A DNA stretch of 64,000 nucleotides from Elizabethkingia miricola (GTDB lineage Bacteria > Bacteroidota > Bacteroidia > Flavobacteriales > Weeksellaceae), in the NCBI RefSeq assembly GCF_001675285.1, contig NZ_LSGQ01000003.1, positions 62,001-126,000 of the forward strand, written 5' to 3'. Shown here one piece after another: positions 54,773 to 63,163 of the stretch; within the stretch, counting starts at the first letter, position 1, and each line of letters starts with the position of its first letter. A program made the position numbers and the translations under genes. The notes beneath the pieces were generated by a model, which did no database searches, was not told where the DNA came from, and saw only the letters and a list, made by a program, of their open reading frames with translations.

Positions 54773-56782
54773 ATGGGTTTAGATTCTAAAATTCCAGCGG
54801 GGCCATTGGCTGACAAATGGAAAAATCATAAAGATCACATGGAACTTGTTGCGCCAAACAACAGGGACAAAATTGATATTATTGTTGTAGGAACAGGTCT
54901 TGCGGGCGGTTCTGCAGCAGCAACTTTGGCAGAACAAGGCTATAACGTAAAAGCTTTTTGTTATCAGGATTCTCCAAGAAGAGCTCACTCTATTGCAGCT
55001 CAGGGAGGTATTAACGCAGCAAAAAATTATCAGAACGATGGTGACTCTGTCTATCGTTTGTTTTATGATACTATTAAAGGTGGTGACTACCGTGCAAGAG
55101 AAGCTAACGTATATCGTTTGGCTGAGGTTTCTGGTAACATCATAGACCAGTGTGTATCTCAAGGGGTGCCATTTGGTAGAGAATATGGAGGTATGTTGGA
55201 TAACCGTTCTTTTGGTGGGGTTCAGGTAAAAAGAACTTTCTATGCAAAAGGGCAAACAGGTCAGCAGCTTCTTTTAGGTGCTTACGCAGCAATGAGCCGT
55301 CAGATTGGTAAAGGTCGTATTAAAATGTACAACCGTCACGAGATGATGGAACTTGTTATTGTAGATGGAAAAGCAAGAGGTATTATCGCAAGAAACTTGG
55401 TGACTGGAGAAATCGAAAGACATTCTGCTCACGCTGTAGTTGTTGCTTCTGGTGGTTATGGTAACGTTTATTTCCTTTCTACAAATGCAATGGGATCTAA
55501 CGTTTCTGCTGCATGGAAAATTCACAAAAAAGGTGCTTACTTCGCAAATCCTTGCTACGTTCAGATTCACCCTACTTGTATTCCGGTACACGGTACACAG
55601 CAGTCTAAACTGACGTTGATGTCTGAATCTCTAAGAAACTCAGGAAGAATCTGGGTTCCTAAAAAGATTGAAGATTCTATTGCGATCCGTGAAGGAAAGA
55701 AAAAAGCAAAAGATATTGCTGAAGAAGACAGAGATTACTATTTGGAGAGAAGATATCCTGCGTTCGGTAACTTAGTGCCGCGTGACGTTGCTTCACGTGC
55801 TGCTAAAGAAAGATGTGACGCTGGTTTCGGTATCGAAAATAATGATACTAAAGAAGGTGTATACTTAGATTTCTCTACAGAGATTATGAAGAAAGGTAAG
55901 GAATCTGCTACTGAGCAGAATATCCACAATCCTTCTTCTGCACAAATTTATTCTTTAGGTAAAGCTTGGGTTGAAGAGAAGTATGGTAACCTTTTCCAGA
56001 TGTATGAAAAAATTACTGCGGATAATCCATATGAAACTCCAATGAAGATATATCCTGCTGTACACTATACAATGGGTGGTGTATGGGTAGATTATAACCT
56101 GATGTCTACTATTCCGGGATGTTTCGTTGTAGGTGAGGCTAACTTCTCCGATCACGGTGCAAACAGACTTGGGGCTTCTGCACTTATGCAAGGTCTTGCA
56201 GATGGTTATTTTGTGTTGCCATATACAATTGCTAATTATCTTTCTGCAGATATCAGAACCGGTGCTATACCAACGAATACACCTGAATTTGATCAAGCTG
56301 AAACAGAAATTAAAAATAAAGTTGAATTCTTCCTTACCAATAAAGGAACTCATTCTGTAGATCATTTCCATAAGCAATTAGGAAACATTATGTGGAATAA
56401 AGTTGGTATGGGACGTACAGCTCAGGGGCTTCAGGAAGCGATTAAAGAAATTGAAGAAGTAAGAAAAGATTTCTGGCAGAACGTAAGAGTTCCGGGAGAT
56501 GCAGATAACCTGAATCCGGAATTAGAAAAGGCTTTCAGAGTTGCAGACTTCCTGGAACTAGGCCAGCTAATGGCAATTGATGCATTAAACAGAAATGAAT
56601 CTTGTGGAGGTCACTTCCGTGAAGAGTATTCTACACCAGATGGAGAGGCTCAGCGTGATGACGTTAACTACAAATATGTTGCTGCTTGGGAATACAAAGG
56701 AGCAGATATTAACCATGAGGTAATGCATAAAGAAGATCTTGTTTACGACAATATCGAAGTTAAAACAAGAAGTTACAAATAA
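54773..56782 (+). CDS. sdhA: Succinate dehydrogenase flavoprotein subunit
   Basis: A 669-residue catalytic subunit that oxidises succinate to fumarate at a covalent [13 protein letters not shown] (40-49) is the FAD-binding loop, H72 in [14 protein letters not shown] is the FAD-linking histidine, and [15 protein letters not shown] and [24 protein letters not shown] are active-site and FAD-contact segments. The length and the type B partner sdhC agree with the Bacillus/Wolinella class. It forms the peripheral complex with SdhB on the cytosolic face. Confidence 0.96.
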   Translation: MGLDSKIPAGPLADKWKNHKDHMELVAPNNRDKIDIIVVGTGLAGGSAAATLAEQGYNVKAFCYQDSPRRAHSIAAQGGINAAKNYQNDGDSVYRLFYDTIKGGDYRAREANVYRLAEVSGNIIDQCVSQGVPFGREYGGMLDNRSFGGVQVKRTFYAKGQTGQQLLLGAYAAMSRQIGKGRIKMYNRHEMMELVIVDGKARGIIARNLVTGEIERHSAHAVVVASGGYGNVYFLSTNAMGSNVSAAWKIHKKGAYFANPCYVQIHPTCIPVHGTQQSKLTLMSESLRNSGRIWVPKKIEDSIAIREGKKKAKDIAEEDRDYYLERRYPAFGNLVPRDVASRAAKERCDAGFGIENNDTKEGVYLDFSTEIMKKGKESATEQNIHNPSSAQIYSLGKAWVEEKYGNLFQMYEKITADNPYETPMKIYPAVHYTMGGVWVDYNLMSTIPGCFVVGEANFSDHGANRLGASALMQGLADGYFVLPYTIANYLSADIRTGAIPTNTPEFDQAETEIKNKVEFFLTNKGTHSVDHFHKQLGNIMWNKVGMGRTAQGLQEAIKEIEEVRKDFWQNVRVPGDADNLNPELEKAFRVADFLELGQLMAIDALNRNESCGGHFREEYSTPDGEAQRDDVNYKYVAAWEYKGADINHEVMHKEDLVYDNIEVKTRSYK

Positions 56783-56805
56783 TCTCCAACCTTAAAATAA
56801 AAGTT

Positions 56806-57579
56806 ATGAGTGAAAAAAAAGGTCTCAATCTTACACTGAAAATTTGGAGACAAAAAAATAATAAAACAAAAGGTCAATTCGAAACCTATAAGATTTCAGA
56901 TGTATCTACAGACAGTTCATTCCTTGAAATGTTAGATATTCTGAATGAAAATTTAATCAACGAAGGAAAAGACCCTATCGCTTTCGATCACGACTGTCGT
57001 GAAGGTATTTGTGGTATGTGTTCTCTATACATTAATGGTAGAGCGCATGGTCCTGATACAGGTATTACTACTTGTCAGTTGCACATGCGTCACTTCAAAG
57101 ATGGTGAAACTATTCATATCGAACCATGGAGAAGTGCTGCTTTTCCAGTGATCAAAGACTTGGTAGTAGACCGTTCTGCATTTGACAGAGTAATGGCTGC
57201 CGGAGGTTTTATTTCTGTAAATACTTCAGGTAGAACAACTGATGCTAACAATATTCCAGTACCAAAAGAAGATGCTGATAAGGCAATGGATGCTGCAGCA
57301 TGTATCGGATGTGGAGCTTGTGTAGCAACTTGTAAAAATGGTTCTGCAATGTTATTTGTAGGAGCTAAAGTTTCTCAGTTTGCATTATTGCCACAAGGTA
57401 GAGTTGAAGCAAAACGTAGAGTACTTCACATGGTAAAACAAATGGACGAAGAAGGATTCGGTAACTGTTCTAATACAGGAGCTTGTGAGGTTGAATGTCC
57501 AAAAGGTATCTCTTTGGAGAATATTGCAAGAATGAACAGAGAATATCTAAGTGCTAACTTTACAACAGCTAATCACTAA
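56806..57579 (+). CDS. sdhB: Succinate dehydrogenase iron-sulfur subunit
   Basis: A 257-residue protein carrying three iron-sulfur clusters. The [2Fe-2S] ligands are C64, C69, C72 and C90 ([15 protein letters not shown]). A ferredoxin-like domain follows with [11 protein letters not shown] (C166, C169, C172, C176) and a second group C221, C227 and C231 for the [3Fe-4S]/[4Fe-4S] pair. It passes electrons from SdhA to the SdhC hemes. A strong terminator follows the gene. Confidence 0.96.
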   Translation: MSEKKGLNLTLKIWRQKNNKTKGQFETYKISDVSTDSSFLEMLDILNENLINEGKDPIAFDHDCREGICGMCSLYINGRAHGPDTGITTCQLHMRHFKDGETIHIEPWRSAAFPVIKDLVVDRSAFDRVMAAGGFISVNTSGRTTDANNIPVPKEDADKAMDAAACIGCGACVATCKNGSAMLFVGAKVSQFALLPQGRVEAKRRVLHMVKQMDEEGFGNCSNTGACEVECPKGISLENIARMNREYLSANFTTANH

Positions 57580-57600
57580 GATTACAATCTCTTTATAAAT

Positions 57601-57628
57601 AAAAAAGCCGCTAATAAGCGGCTTTTTT
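57601..57628 (+). terminator. Intrinsic terminator after sdhB
   Basis: Perfect 12-bp stem AAAAAAGCCGCT/AGCGGCTTTTTT (57601-57612 with 57617-57628), loop AATA. Confidence 0.9.
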
Positions 57629-57752
57629 ATTTATAAACCTAATCTGTATGTTAATGTTTTAATTATTGAAATGTTAAGTTTTGTATATTTTAATTATTTA
57701 ATATTCAATAATAAATATTTATTTATAAATTAGTATTACCAAATCTAAACAT

Positions 57753-57971
57753 ATGGAAAATAAAAATTTAGAGACCAAATTGAATTTTGGCGGAAAAAAA
57801 TTATCCTCTAAAGAACTGAACAGTATCGTTGGAGGTGGACTTCTAGGTAATATCATTGGAGGTCTTGACAAAGAGTTGAGTAAAATCGAACAGGAACTGA
57901 AAAAGGTTCGTGACGGTATTATTGGTGGTATAGACAAAGTCATAGACGGCGTTATACCTCGTAAGCCTTAA
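57753..57971 (+). CDS. Double-glycine-leader peptide, candidate bacteriocin or signal
   Basis: A 72-residue protein with a bacteriocin-type leader: KLSSKELNSIVGG (16-28) fits the L-S-x-x-E-L-x-x-I-x-G-G consensus cleaved by C39 peptidase domains of ABC exporters. Cleavage after G28 would release a 44-residue core, GLLGNIIGGLDKELSKI onwards, Gly/Ile-rich and amphipathic. The segment IIGGLDK (33-39) is echoed by IIGGIDK (56-62), an internal repeat. The core has no cysteine, so it is not a lanthipeptide and has no disulfide. No transporter, immunity or modification gene is nearby. It stands alone between two terminators. Function is inference from the leader only. Confidence 0.72.
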   Translation: MENKNLETKLNFGGKKLSSKELNSIVGGGLLGNIIGGLDKELSKIEQELKKVRDGIIGGIDKVIDGVIPRKP

Positions 57972-58078
57972 TTTCGTTTTTTACCCATTTTTAATTCAGT
58001 TCCAAGACTGGAGTTACTAAATTAAAACAGCCTTTAGCTGTTGGAGGACATGAACATCTATCATCCTCGTATAAATAT

Positions 58079-58106
58079 AACCGCTGAATTCAGCGGTTTT
58101 TTCTTT
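58079..58106 (+). terminator. Palindromic terminator after the double-glycine peptide gene
   Basis: AACCGCTGAATTCAGCGGTT (58079-58098) is a perfect 20-base palindrome running into TTTTTTCTTT. It ends the peptide transcript about 110 bases after its stop. Confidence 0.85.
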
Positions 58107-58273
58107 GATAACAACGCATAATAATGTTATTTTAAATCCGGAGCTGATTGTTTTAGACAATAATGCTGTATAGAAAAACTTAATTTTAGCCTTAAAGCAC
58201 ATTGTGAAAATAGAAGTAAGCGTTAAATAATATTAAAAGATGACAAAATCAGGGATATATATGGAAAAAAGGT

Positions 58274-58281
58274 TATTTTTG
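58274..58281 (+). promoter_or_regulatory. Promoter of the TlpA-like lipoprotein gene, -7 element TATTTTTG
   Basis: TATTTTTG matches TAnnTTTG, 19 bases before the ATG at 58301. Confidence 0.55.
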
Positions 58282-58300
58282 CTTCTATTAAAATTTTGAG

Positions 58301-59812
58301 ATGAAAAAACTATTATTAATAGTATTATGCACTTTATTTATAGTGTCTTGTTCAAACAAAAAGACTGTTGTTATCTCTGGTAAAGTTATTGGAGGTTCAC
58401 CATTGGAAAGGATAGAAATTGTTGATATGTCAGGTGTTGCAACACTGCCTATCGCTAACTTTGGTGTAGATGCACAAGGTAATTTCTCTGATACGATCCA
58501 GATTCCTAAAAATGGTGTATATACACTTTCTTATGGAGGTAACTATGGTACCGTTTATTTAAAAGGTGGAGAGAATGTAAGACTTTCTGGTAACAGCGCG
58601 GCTGGTTTTCCAAAAGTATTTACTGTTGAAGGAGATTCAAAAAACAATGTGTTTTTACAAAAGACACAAACTTATTTAGATAATTATTTTTCTAAAATTC
58701 AGCAAGATATCATCACTCAGGATGAAACTAAATTCATCGATCAATTGAAAAAATTCAGATCAGACTTGAATAAAGAAATGGATAACCTGGCGAAATCTAC
58801 AGGAGCTGACAGTGATTTAGTAAAATGGAAAAAAGATGAACTAGATGTTAACCTTCTTTCTTTCTCTGGAAAATATATAGAGCTTCACGGACAGGTTACA
58901 GGAAAACCTGATTATAAAGCATCTCAGAAGCTAAAAGATTATCAGAAAGAACTGAAAGGAGATGAAGATGCTAAAATCAAAATGTATCCTTCATACAGAG
59001 GTTATATGCTAAGTACTCTTGGTCAGGATTTCCAGGCTTATGCTATGAAAAACCAAAAGCCAGATGGTACTACAACTGAAATGTTCATTAACTATATCAA
59101 GGATAAAAAAGATTATTCTCAATTGGTTAAAGACTACCTGATTTCTTTTGTTGCCGGAATGGATATGCACCCACAACAAGCTAACTCAGAAAAATTAATG
59201 AAGTTATTAAATGATAACATTAAAGATTCTGAAGTTAAAGCAGGATTGGAGAAAGTAGAAAAAGCTGTTTACGGTCTTAAAGTTGGTACAGCTGCACCGT
59301 CAGTAGACTTTATTGATGTGAGTGGTAAAAAAGTACCTTCTTCTTCATTCAACGGAAAGCCTACATTGATCATGTTCTACGCTTCTTGGAATCCATATAT
59401 TGCGGAATCTGTAGTACCAATGCTTAAGGAAGTTACTAATGCTTATAAGAGTAAAGTAAACTTTGTATTCATTGATGTGGATGATAATGCAGCTCAATTT
59501 AAGAAAACAGCTGTAGCAATGTTAAGCGGAACTGAAGGACAGAAACTATATGCAAAAGGAGGTCTTAAATCTGAAATGGCACAAAAATATGCATTATACG
59601 GATTTAAATTGCCAAGCTTTGTAATCTTAGATAAAGATGGTAAAATAGCAAGCAAGAGTTTCATGAGTATGATGGAGCCTGACTTTAAAACTGCTTTAGA
59701 TAAGGTATCCGGAATTACCGGACCAGCTATTGCTCCACCACAAATGCAAATGCAGCCTGCACCCGCACCTGTGGATTCGGCAAAAGTAAAGACAGAAGCG
59801 AAAGCTAAATAA
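58301..59812 (+). CDS. TlpA-like thioredoxin-fold lipoprotein lacking the CxxC motif
   Basis: A 503-residue lipoprotein (signal ends FIVSC, C17). A DUF4369-type beta domain (about 22-110), a helical middle (about 115-325) and a C-terminal thioredoxin fold (about 328-475) are followed by a Pro/Gln/Met-rich tail. The fold is marked by KPTLIMFYASW, VFIDVDDNA and the cis-proline LPSFVILD, but the active site reads W363-N-P-Y-I instead of W-C-x-x-C. No redox chemistry by that site is expected; a chaperone or binding role is more likely. Its stop lies 6 bases before rlmD, so the two may share a transcript. Confidence 0.82.
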   Translation: MKKLLLIVLCTLFIVSCSNKKTVVISGKVIGGSPLERIEIVDMSGVATLPIANFGVDAQGNFSDTIQIPKNGVYTLSYGGNYGTVYLKGGENVRLSGNSAAGFPKVFTVEGDSKNNVFLQKTQTYLDNYFSKIQQDIITQDETKFIDQLKKFRSDLNKEMDNLAKSTGADSDLVKWKKDELDVNLLSFSGKYIELHGQVTGKPDYKASQKLKDYQKELKGDEDAKIKMYPSYRGYMLSTLGQDFQAYAMKNQKPDGTTTEMFINYIKDKKDYSQLVKDYLISFVAGMDMHPQQANSEKLMKLLNDNIKDSEVKAGLEKVEKAVYGLKVGTAAPSVDFIDVSGKKVPSSSFNGKPTLIMFYASWNPYIAESVVPMLKEVTNAYKSKVNFVFIDVDDNAAQFKKTAVAMLSGTEGQKLYAKGGLKSEMAQKYALYGFKLPSFVILDKDGKIASKSFMSMMEPDFKTALDKVSGITGPAIAPPQMQMQPAPAPVDSAKVKTEAKAK

Positions 59813-59818
59813 TATAAG

Positions 59819-61231
59819 ATGCAGAAAAAAAAGAAGAATGTAATTCTTGAAAATATCAAACTCCTTTCAGCCGGTGCGAAAGGAGTTTCTGTTGGTAAAA
59901 CAGAGGATGGTAAAACCATTTTGGTGAGTGGGGCTGTACCTGGAGATCTGGTAAACGCCCGTATGAAAAAGTCGAAAAAGAACTATATTGAAGCTGAAGC
60001 AATAGAAATTCTGGAGGAATCTCCAGACAGAGTAGATGCGAGATGTATGCATTTCAGCGTATGTGGAGGATGTAAATGGCAGAATCTTAGTTACGAAAAG
60101 CAATTAGAGTTTAAAGAGGGTGAAGTACTGAATAACATCCGCAGAATTGGAGGTATTGACGGTTTTGAGGCATTGCCTATTCTGGGATCTGCAGAACAGT
60201 ATTTTTACAGAAATAAAATGGAATTTTCTTTCTCTAACGCACGTTGGCTTACATTGGAAGAAGTAAATTCTACCGAAGAAATAGCTGACAGAAATGCGTT
60301 AGGATTTCATATTCCGGGACAGTGGAGTAAGATTCTGGACCTGAAGGAGTGCTTCCTGCAAGAAGATCCATCCAACAATATTCGTCTAGCTGTAAAAGAA
60401 TATGCCGAGGAAAATAACCTTGAATTCTTTGATGTAAGAAATCAGGAAGGTTTTCTTCGTACGTTAATGATGCGTCAGAACTCTAAAGGAGAATGGATGG
60501 TTTTATTCCAGCTTTTTGAAGAGAACGAAACAGAACGTGTAAAGCTTCTTGATTACTTATTACAGAAGTTTCCACAAATCCATACATTGCTTTATGCTAT
60601 TAATCCAAAAGGGAATGATAGTATCTATGATCTGGATATTCAGACCTACTACGGAGAAGGATTTTTGTATGAAGAAATGGACGGGCTTAGATTTAAAATA
60701 GGGCCAAAATCATTTTTCCAGACTAACTATAAGCAGGCTTTGGAATTGTACCGTAAGACCCTTGAGTTTGCTGATCTGAAAGGAGATGAAGTTGTATACG
60801 ATCTTTATACAGGTACAGGTACTATTGCACAATATGTTGCCCGTAATGCAAAGCAAGTAATCGGTATAGAAGCGGTACAGGAGGCGATAGATGCAGCTAA
60901 AGAACATGCGGAACTGAATGGTCTTACCAATTGTACATTCTACTGTGGAGATATGAAAGATATCTTCAATCAGGAGTTTTTAGAATCTCACCCTAAAGCA
61001 GATGTTTTAATTACTGACCCTCCAAGAGACGGGATGCATGCTAAAGTTGTGGAACAGATACTTAATCTGTCGCCAGAGAAAATTGTATATGTAAGCTGTA
61101 ATTCTGCAACGCAGGCCAGAGATTTGGCTATGTTAAAAGAACATTATAACTTAGTGAAGGTTTTGCCGGTAGATATGTTCCCGCAGACCCATCACGTAGA
61201 GAATATAGCACTGCTTATTAAAAAATCATGA
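59819..61231 (+). CDS. rlmD: 23S rRNA (uracil-5-)-methyltransferase, RlmD/TrmA family
   Basis: A 470-residue SAM-dependent RNA methyltransferase. An N-terminal TRAM RNA-binding domain (about 8-65) is followed by cysteines C76, C82, C85 and C178, the expected ligands of a [4Fe-4S] cluster, and the Rossmann core with DLYTGTGTIAQYVA. ITDPPRDGMH and the catalytic nucleophile C427 in VSCNSATQARDL complete the family marks. E. coli RlmD makes m5U1939; Bacteroidota often have one or two paralogues, so RlmC or RlmCD-type specificity is possible. It overlaps the next gene by 4 bases. Confidence 0.92.
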   Translation: MQKKKKNVILENIKLLSAGAKGVSVGKTEDGKTILVSGAVPGDLVNARMKKSKKNYIEAEAIEILEESPDRVDARCMHFSVCGGCKWQNLSYEKQLEFKEGEVLNNIRRIGGIDGFEALPILGSAEQYFYRNKMEFSFSNARWLTLEEVNSTEEIADRNALGFHIPGQWSKILDLKECFLQEDPSNNIRLAVKEYAEENNLEFFDVRNQEGFLRTLMMRQNSKGEWMVLFQLFEENETERVKLLDYLLQKFPQIHTLLYAINPKGNDSIYDLDIQTYYGEGFLYEEMDGLRFKIGPKSFFQTNYKQALELYRKTLEFADLKGDEVVYDLYTGTGTIAQYVARNAKQVIGIEAVQEAIDAAKEHAELNGLTNCTFYCGDMKDIFNQEFLESHPKADVLITDPPRDGMHAKVVEQILNLSPEKIVYVSCNSATQARDLAMLKEHYNLVKVLPVDMFPQTHHVENIALLIKKS

Positions 61232-61716
61232 AGTATATAAAGTTTATATTTTGCTTTGTTCCCTTGTTACTGGCTATTGTAGCCTGTAATCAGGAAGATG
61301 ATATATGTACTGAGGGAGGTTCTCCTAAGATGAAAGTAAAGTTTAAAAGAGCTGCAGATGGTAAGCTTACCAGGATGGACAGCCTTACGGTCCGTATCTT
61401 ATGGGGGACAGATACGCTGATGGTAGCACCAAACGTTAAAGCGGTGGATTCAGTAATGATACCTCTAAAAGTTACCGGAGATGGCTTTACAGATATTCTG
61501 GTTCAGACCAATCCAAAATCAAAAACTGATATCTCTAAAATCAAAGTAAAGTATACTGAGTCTTCAGAATATGTTTCACCAGGCTGCGGAATAAGAAAAT
61601 TGTATGATAATCTTACAGTATCCCCAGTTGAAGGTCTAAATCCGGTGAAAAGTGTTGATATTAACTCTAATCAAATTCATAATGAAGTTAAGACTGTTCT
61701 ATACTTTAATTTTTAG
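61228..61716 (+). CDS. DUF6452 lipoprotein
   Basis: A 162-residue lipoprotein (signal ends AIVAC, C20). NQEDDICTEGGSPKMKVKFK starts the mature part, and the four further cysteine or charged blocks (CGIRKLYDNL near the end) match DUF6452, a Bacteroidota-only family usually placed directly after rlmD and before DUF6048, as here. Probably a periplasmic beta-rich protein. Function unknown. It starts 4 bases before the rlmD stop. Confidence 0.82.
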   Translation: MKYIKFIFCFVPLLLAIVACNQEDDICTEGGSPKMKVKFKRAADGKLTRMDSLTVRILWGTDTLMVAPNVKAVDSVMIPLKVTGDGFTDILVQTNPKSKTDISKIKVKYTESSEYVSPGCGIRKLYDNLTVSPVEGLNPVKSVDINSNQIHNEVKTVLYFNF

Positions 61717-62356
61717 TCTTTTTATTTCCTTAAGCTTTGCGCAGGAGAAGAAAAAGATAAGCAGTGATACCCTTGCTGCTAAGAAATGGAAATATAAGCC
61801 GAATGTAATGATTGGAGTAGATGTGCTTCACCTAGGACTAATGGCTTTTACCGACCAGAAATTATTCCAGGCTTTTGCTACATCACGTATACAACCAAGG
61901 CTTCACCTGGTAGCTGATGTAGGTTATGAAAAGAATAAGTACGACAAAAACGGATATGATGTATCAGCAAAAGGATTATTCGTTAAAGCCGGAACATTAT
62001 ACATGCTAAGTCCGGACCCTGAAAATAAACAAAACGGATTTTATGCCGGCGGAAAGGTTGCAGCATCTTTTTATCAGCAGGAAATGAGATCAATCCCAAC
62101 CAGAGGATTTCAGGGGCATGATTCTTATGCATCATTTCCGACATCATCTCAATCTGCTTACTGGCTGGAAGGAGCTATTGGGGGAAGGGTGGAACTTTTC
62201 CATTCTAACTTCTATATAGATGCGCAAGTACAGCCAAAATATATGATTTATACAACAAAACAAGAGAATATAACTCCAATGGTAATTCCGGGATTTGGAA
62301 CCGATGCCAATAAGTTCAAGCTTGGCTTTATGTGGAGTATAGCTTACCTGTTTTAA
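61682..62356 (+). CDS. DUF6048 outer-membrane-like protein
   Basis: A 224-residue exported protein from ATG 61682 (signal peptide MKLRLFYTLIFSLFISLSFAQ); an earlier in-frame ATG at 61652 gives a poorer N-terminus. The mature part alternates in beta-strand fashion (NVMIGVDVLHLGLMAF, FYAGGKVAASFYQQEM, FYIDAQVQPKYMIYT) and ends in an aromatic residue (WSIAYLF), so it is probably a small outer-membrane barrel, family DUF6048. It overlaps DUF6452 by 35 bases, showing tight coupling. Confidence 0.82.
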   Translation: MKLRLFYTLIFSLFISLSFAQEKKKISSDTLAAKKWKYKPNVMIGVDVLHLGLMAFTDQKLFQAFATSRIQPRLHLVADVGYEKNKYDKNGYDVSAKGLFVKAGTLYMLSPDPENKQNGFYAGGKVAASFYQQEMRSIPTRGFQGHDSYASFPTSSQSAYWLEGAIGGRVELFHSNFYIDAQVQPKYMIYTTKQENITPMVIPGFGTDANKFKLGFMWSIAYLF

Positions 62357-62384
62357 CATAAAAAGCCTCCTTTTCAGGAGGCTT
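62357..62384 (-). terminator. Hairpin between DUF6048 and coaE, terminator on the minus strand
   Basis: AAGCCTCC/GGAGGCTT stem (62363-62370 with 62377-62384). The T-run is on the minus strand only (TTTTTATG), so it acts for leftward transcripts, although it also closes the DUF6048 transcript. Confidence 0.6.
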
Positions 62385-62523
62385 CCAATCACTTATTACT
62401 TAAACATTTTAATCTACTCATCAATTGTGAGCTAAAACAAAATGCTTCCAAAAATAATAAAAAAAATAATATGAATTTTTTAATATTCAATATTATTTTA
62501 CCAAAGTTTTTTATATGTATGAA

Positions 62524-62551
62524 AATTAGAAAACCCTTGTAGAAAGGGTTT
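62524..62551 (-). terminator. Intrinsic terminator after coaE
   Basis: AAACCCTT/AAGGGTTT stem (62531-62538 with 62544-62551), 5-base loop, followed on the minus strand by TCTAATTTTC; close to the coaE stop. Confidence 0.65.
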
Positions 62552-62555
62552 AGTT

Positions 62556-63158
62556 CTAAATTTTATGCAAATCGCTAATAAGAGATGTCATAATTTTTTC
62601 GGTACTCAAACGAAGGTGCTGCATATCCGAATTATTTTCAATGACGTAATCTGCAAGCCGTATTTTCTTTCTTTCCGGCATTTGATTATCTATTACTTTT
62701 TCTACTTCACGATAGGTTTTTGAATCCCTGTCCATCACCCTTTTTATTCTTATACTTTCATCAGCTGTTACCAGCAAACTTTTGTCACACTGCAGGTTTA
62801 ATTTCAGTTCAAAAAGTAGTGCTGTTTCTTTAAAGATAATTTCACGGGATTGCCTCTTAATCCAGTCATGAAAATCTTTATTAACGGCAGGATGAATAAT
62901 TGCATTCAGTTGTTTTAGCAATTCATCATTACTGAAAACAACGGACCCAACATATTTTCGGTCATAGAGCCCATTTTCGTCATAAGCTTGTGATCCTAAT
63001 AGCCGGATAATAGCTGCTTTTAGATCATCACTTTCATTCACCAGATCTTTTGCCCTTGTATCCGAATTATAAACAGGATATCCCATTTCTTCTATGAAAC
63101 GAGCCACAGTTGTTTTTCCGGAACCAATACCGCCTGTAAGGCCAATGATTTTATGCAT
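62556..63158 (-). CDS. coaE: Dephospho-CoA kinase
   Basis: A 200-residue P-loop kinase that phosphorylates dephospho-CoA at the 3'-OH of ribose, the final step of CoA synthesis. GGIGSGKT (9-16) is the Walker A loop. YNSDTRAKDLV, NAIIHPAVNKDFHDWI and TADESIRIKRVMDRD are conserved CoaE segments. It starts 5 bases after the upstream metallo-hydrolase gene, so the two are co-transcribed. Confidence 0.95.
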   Translation of the reverse strand: MHKIIGLTGGIGSGKTTVARFIEEMGYPVYNSDTRAKDLVNESDDLKAAIIRLLGSQAYDENGLYDRKYVGSVVFSNDELLKQLNAIIHPAVNKDFHDWIKRQSREIIFKETALLFELKLNLQCDKSLLVTADESIRIKRVMDRDSKTYREVEKVIDNQMPERKKIRLADYVIENNSDMQHLRLSTEKIMTSLISDLHKI

Positions 63159-63163
63159 ATTTA

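Larger units (their letters stand above)
57972..58300 (+). other. Non-coding gap with hairpins and a promoter
   Basis: 329 bases with no convincing gene. It holds a small hairpin AACAGC/GCTGTT (58026-58042), a second GAGGA/TCCTC (about 58044-58068), the terminator at 58079, and the promoter of the next gene at 58274. The 23-codon frame starting at 58050 runs through the terminator and is rejected. A structured 3' transcript end is possible. Confidence 0.45.

Noticed and set aside
58017-58202. 61-residue minus-strand frame after the peptide gene
   Set aside because: Reads through the palindromic terminator and has no homologue-like features.
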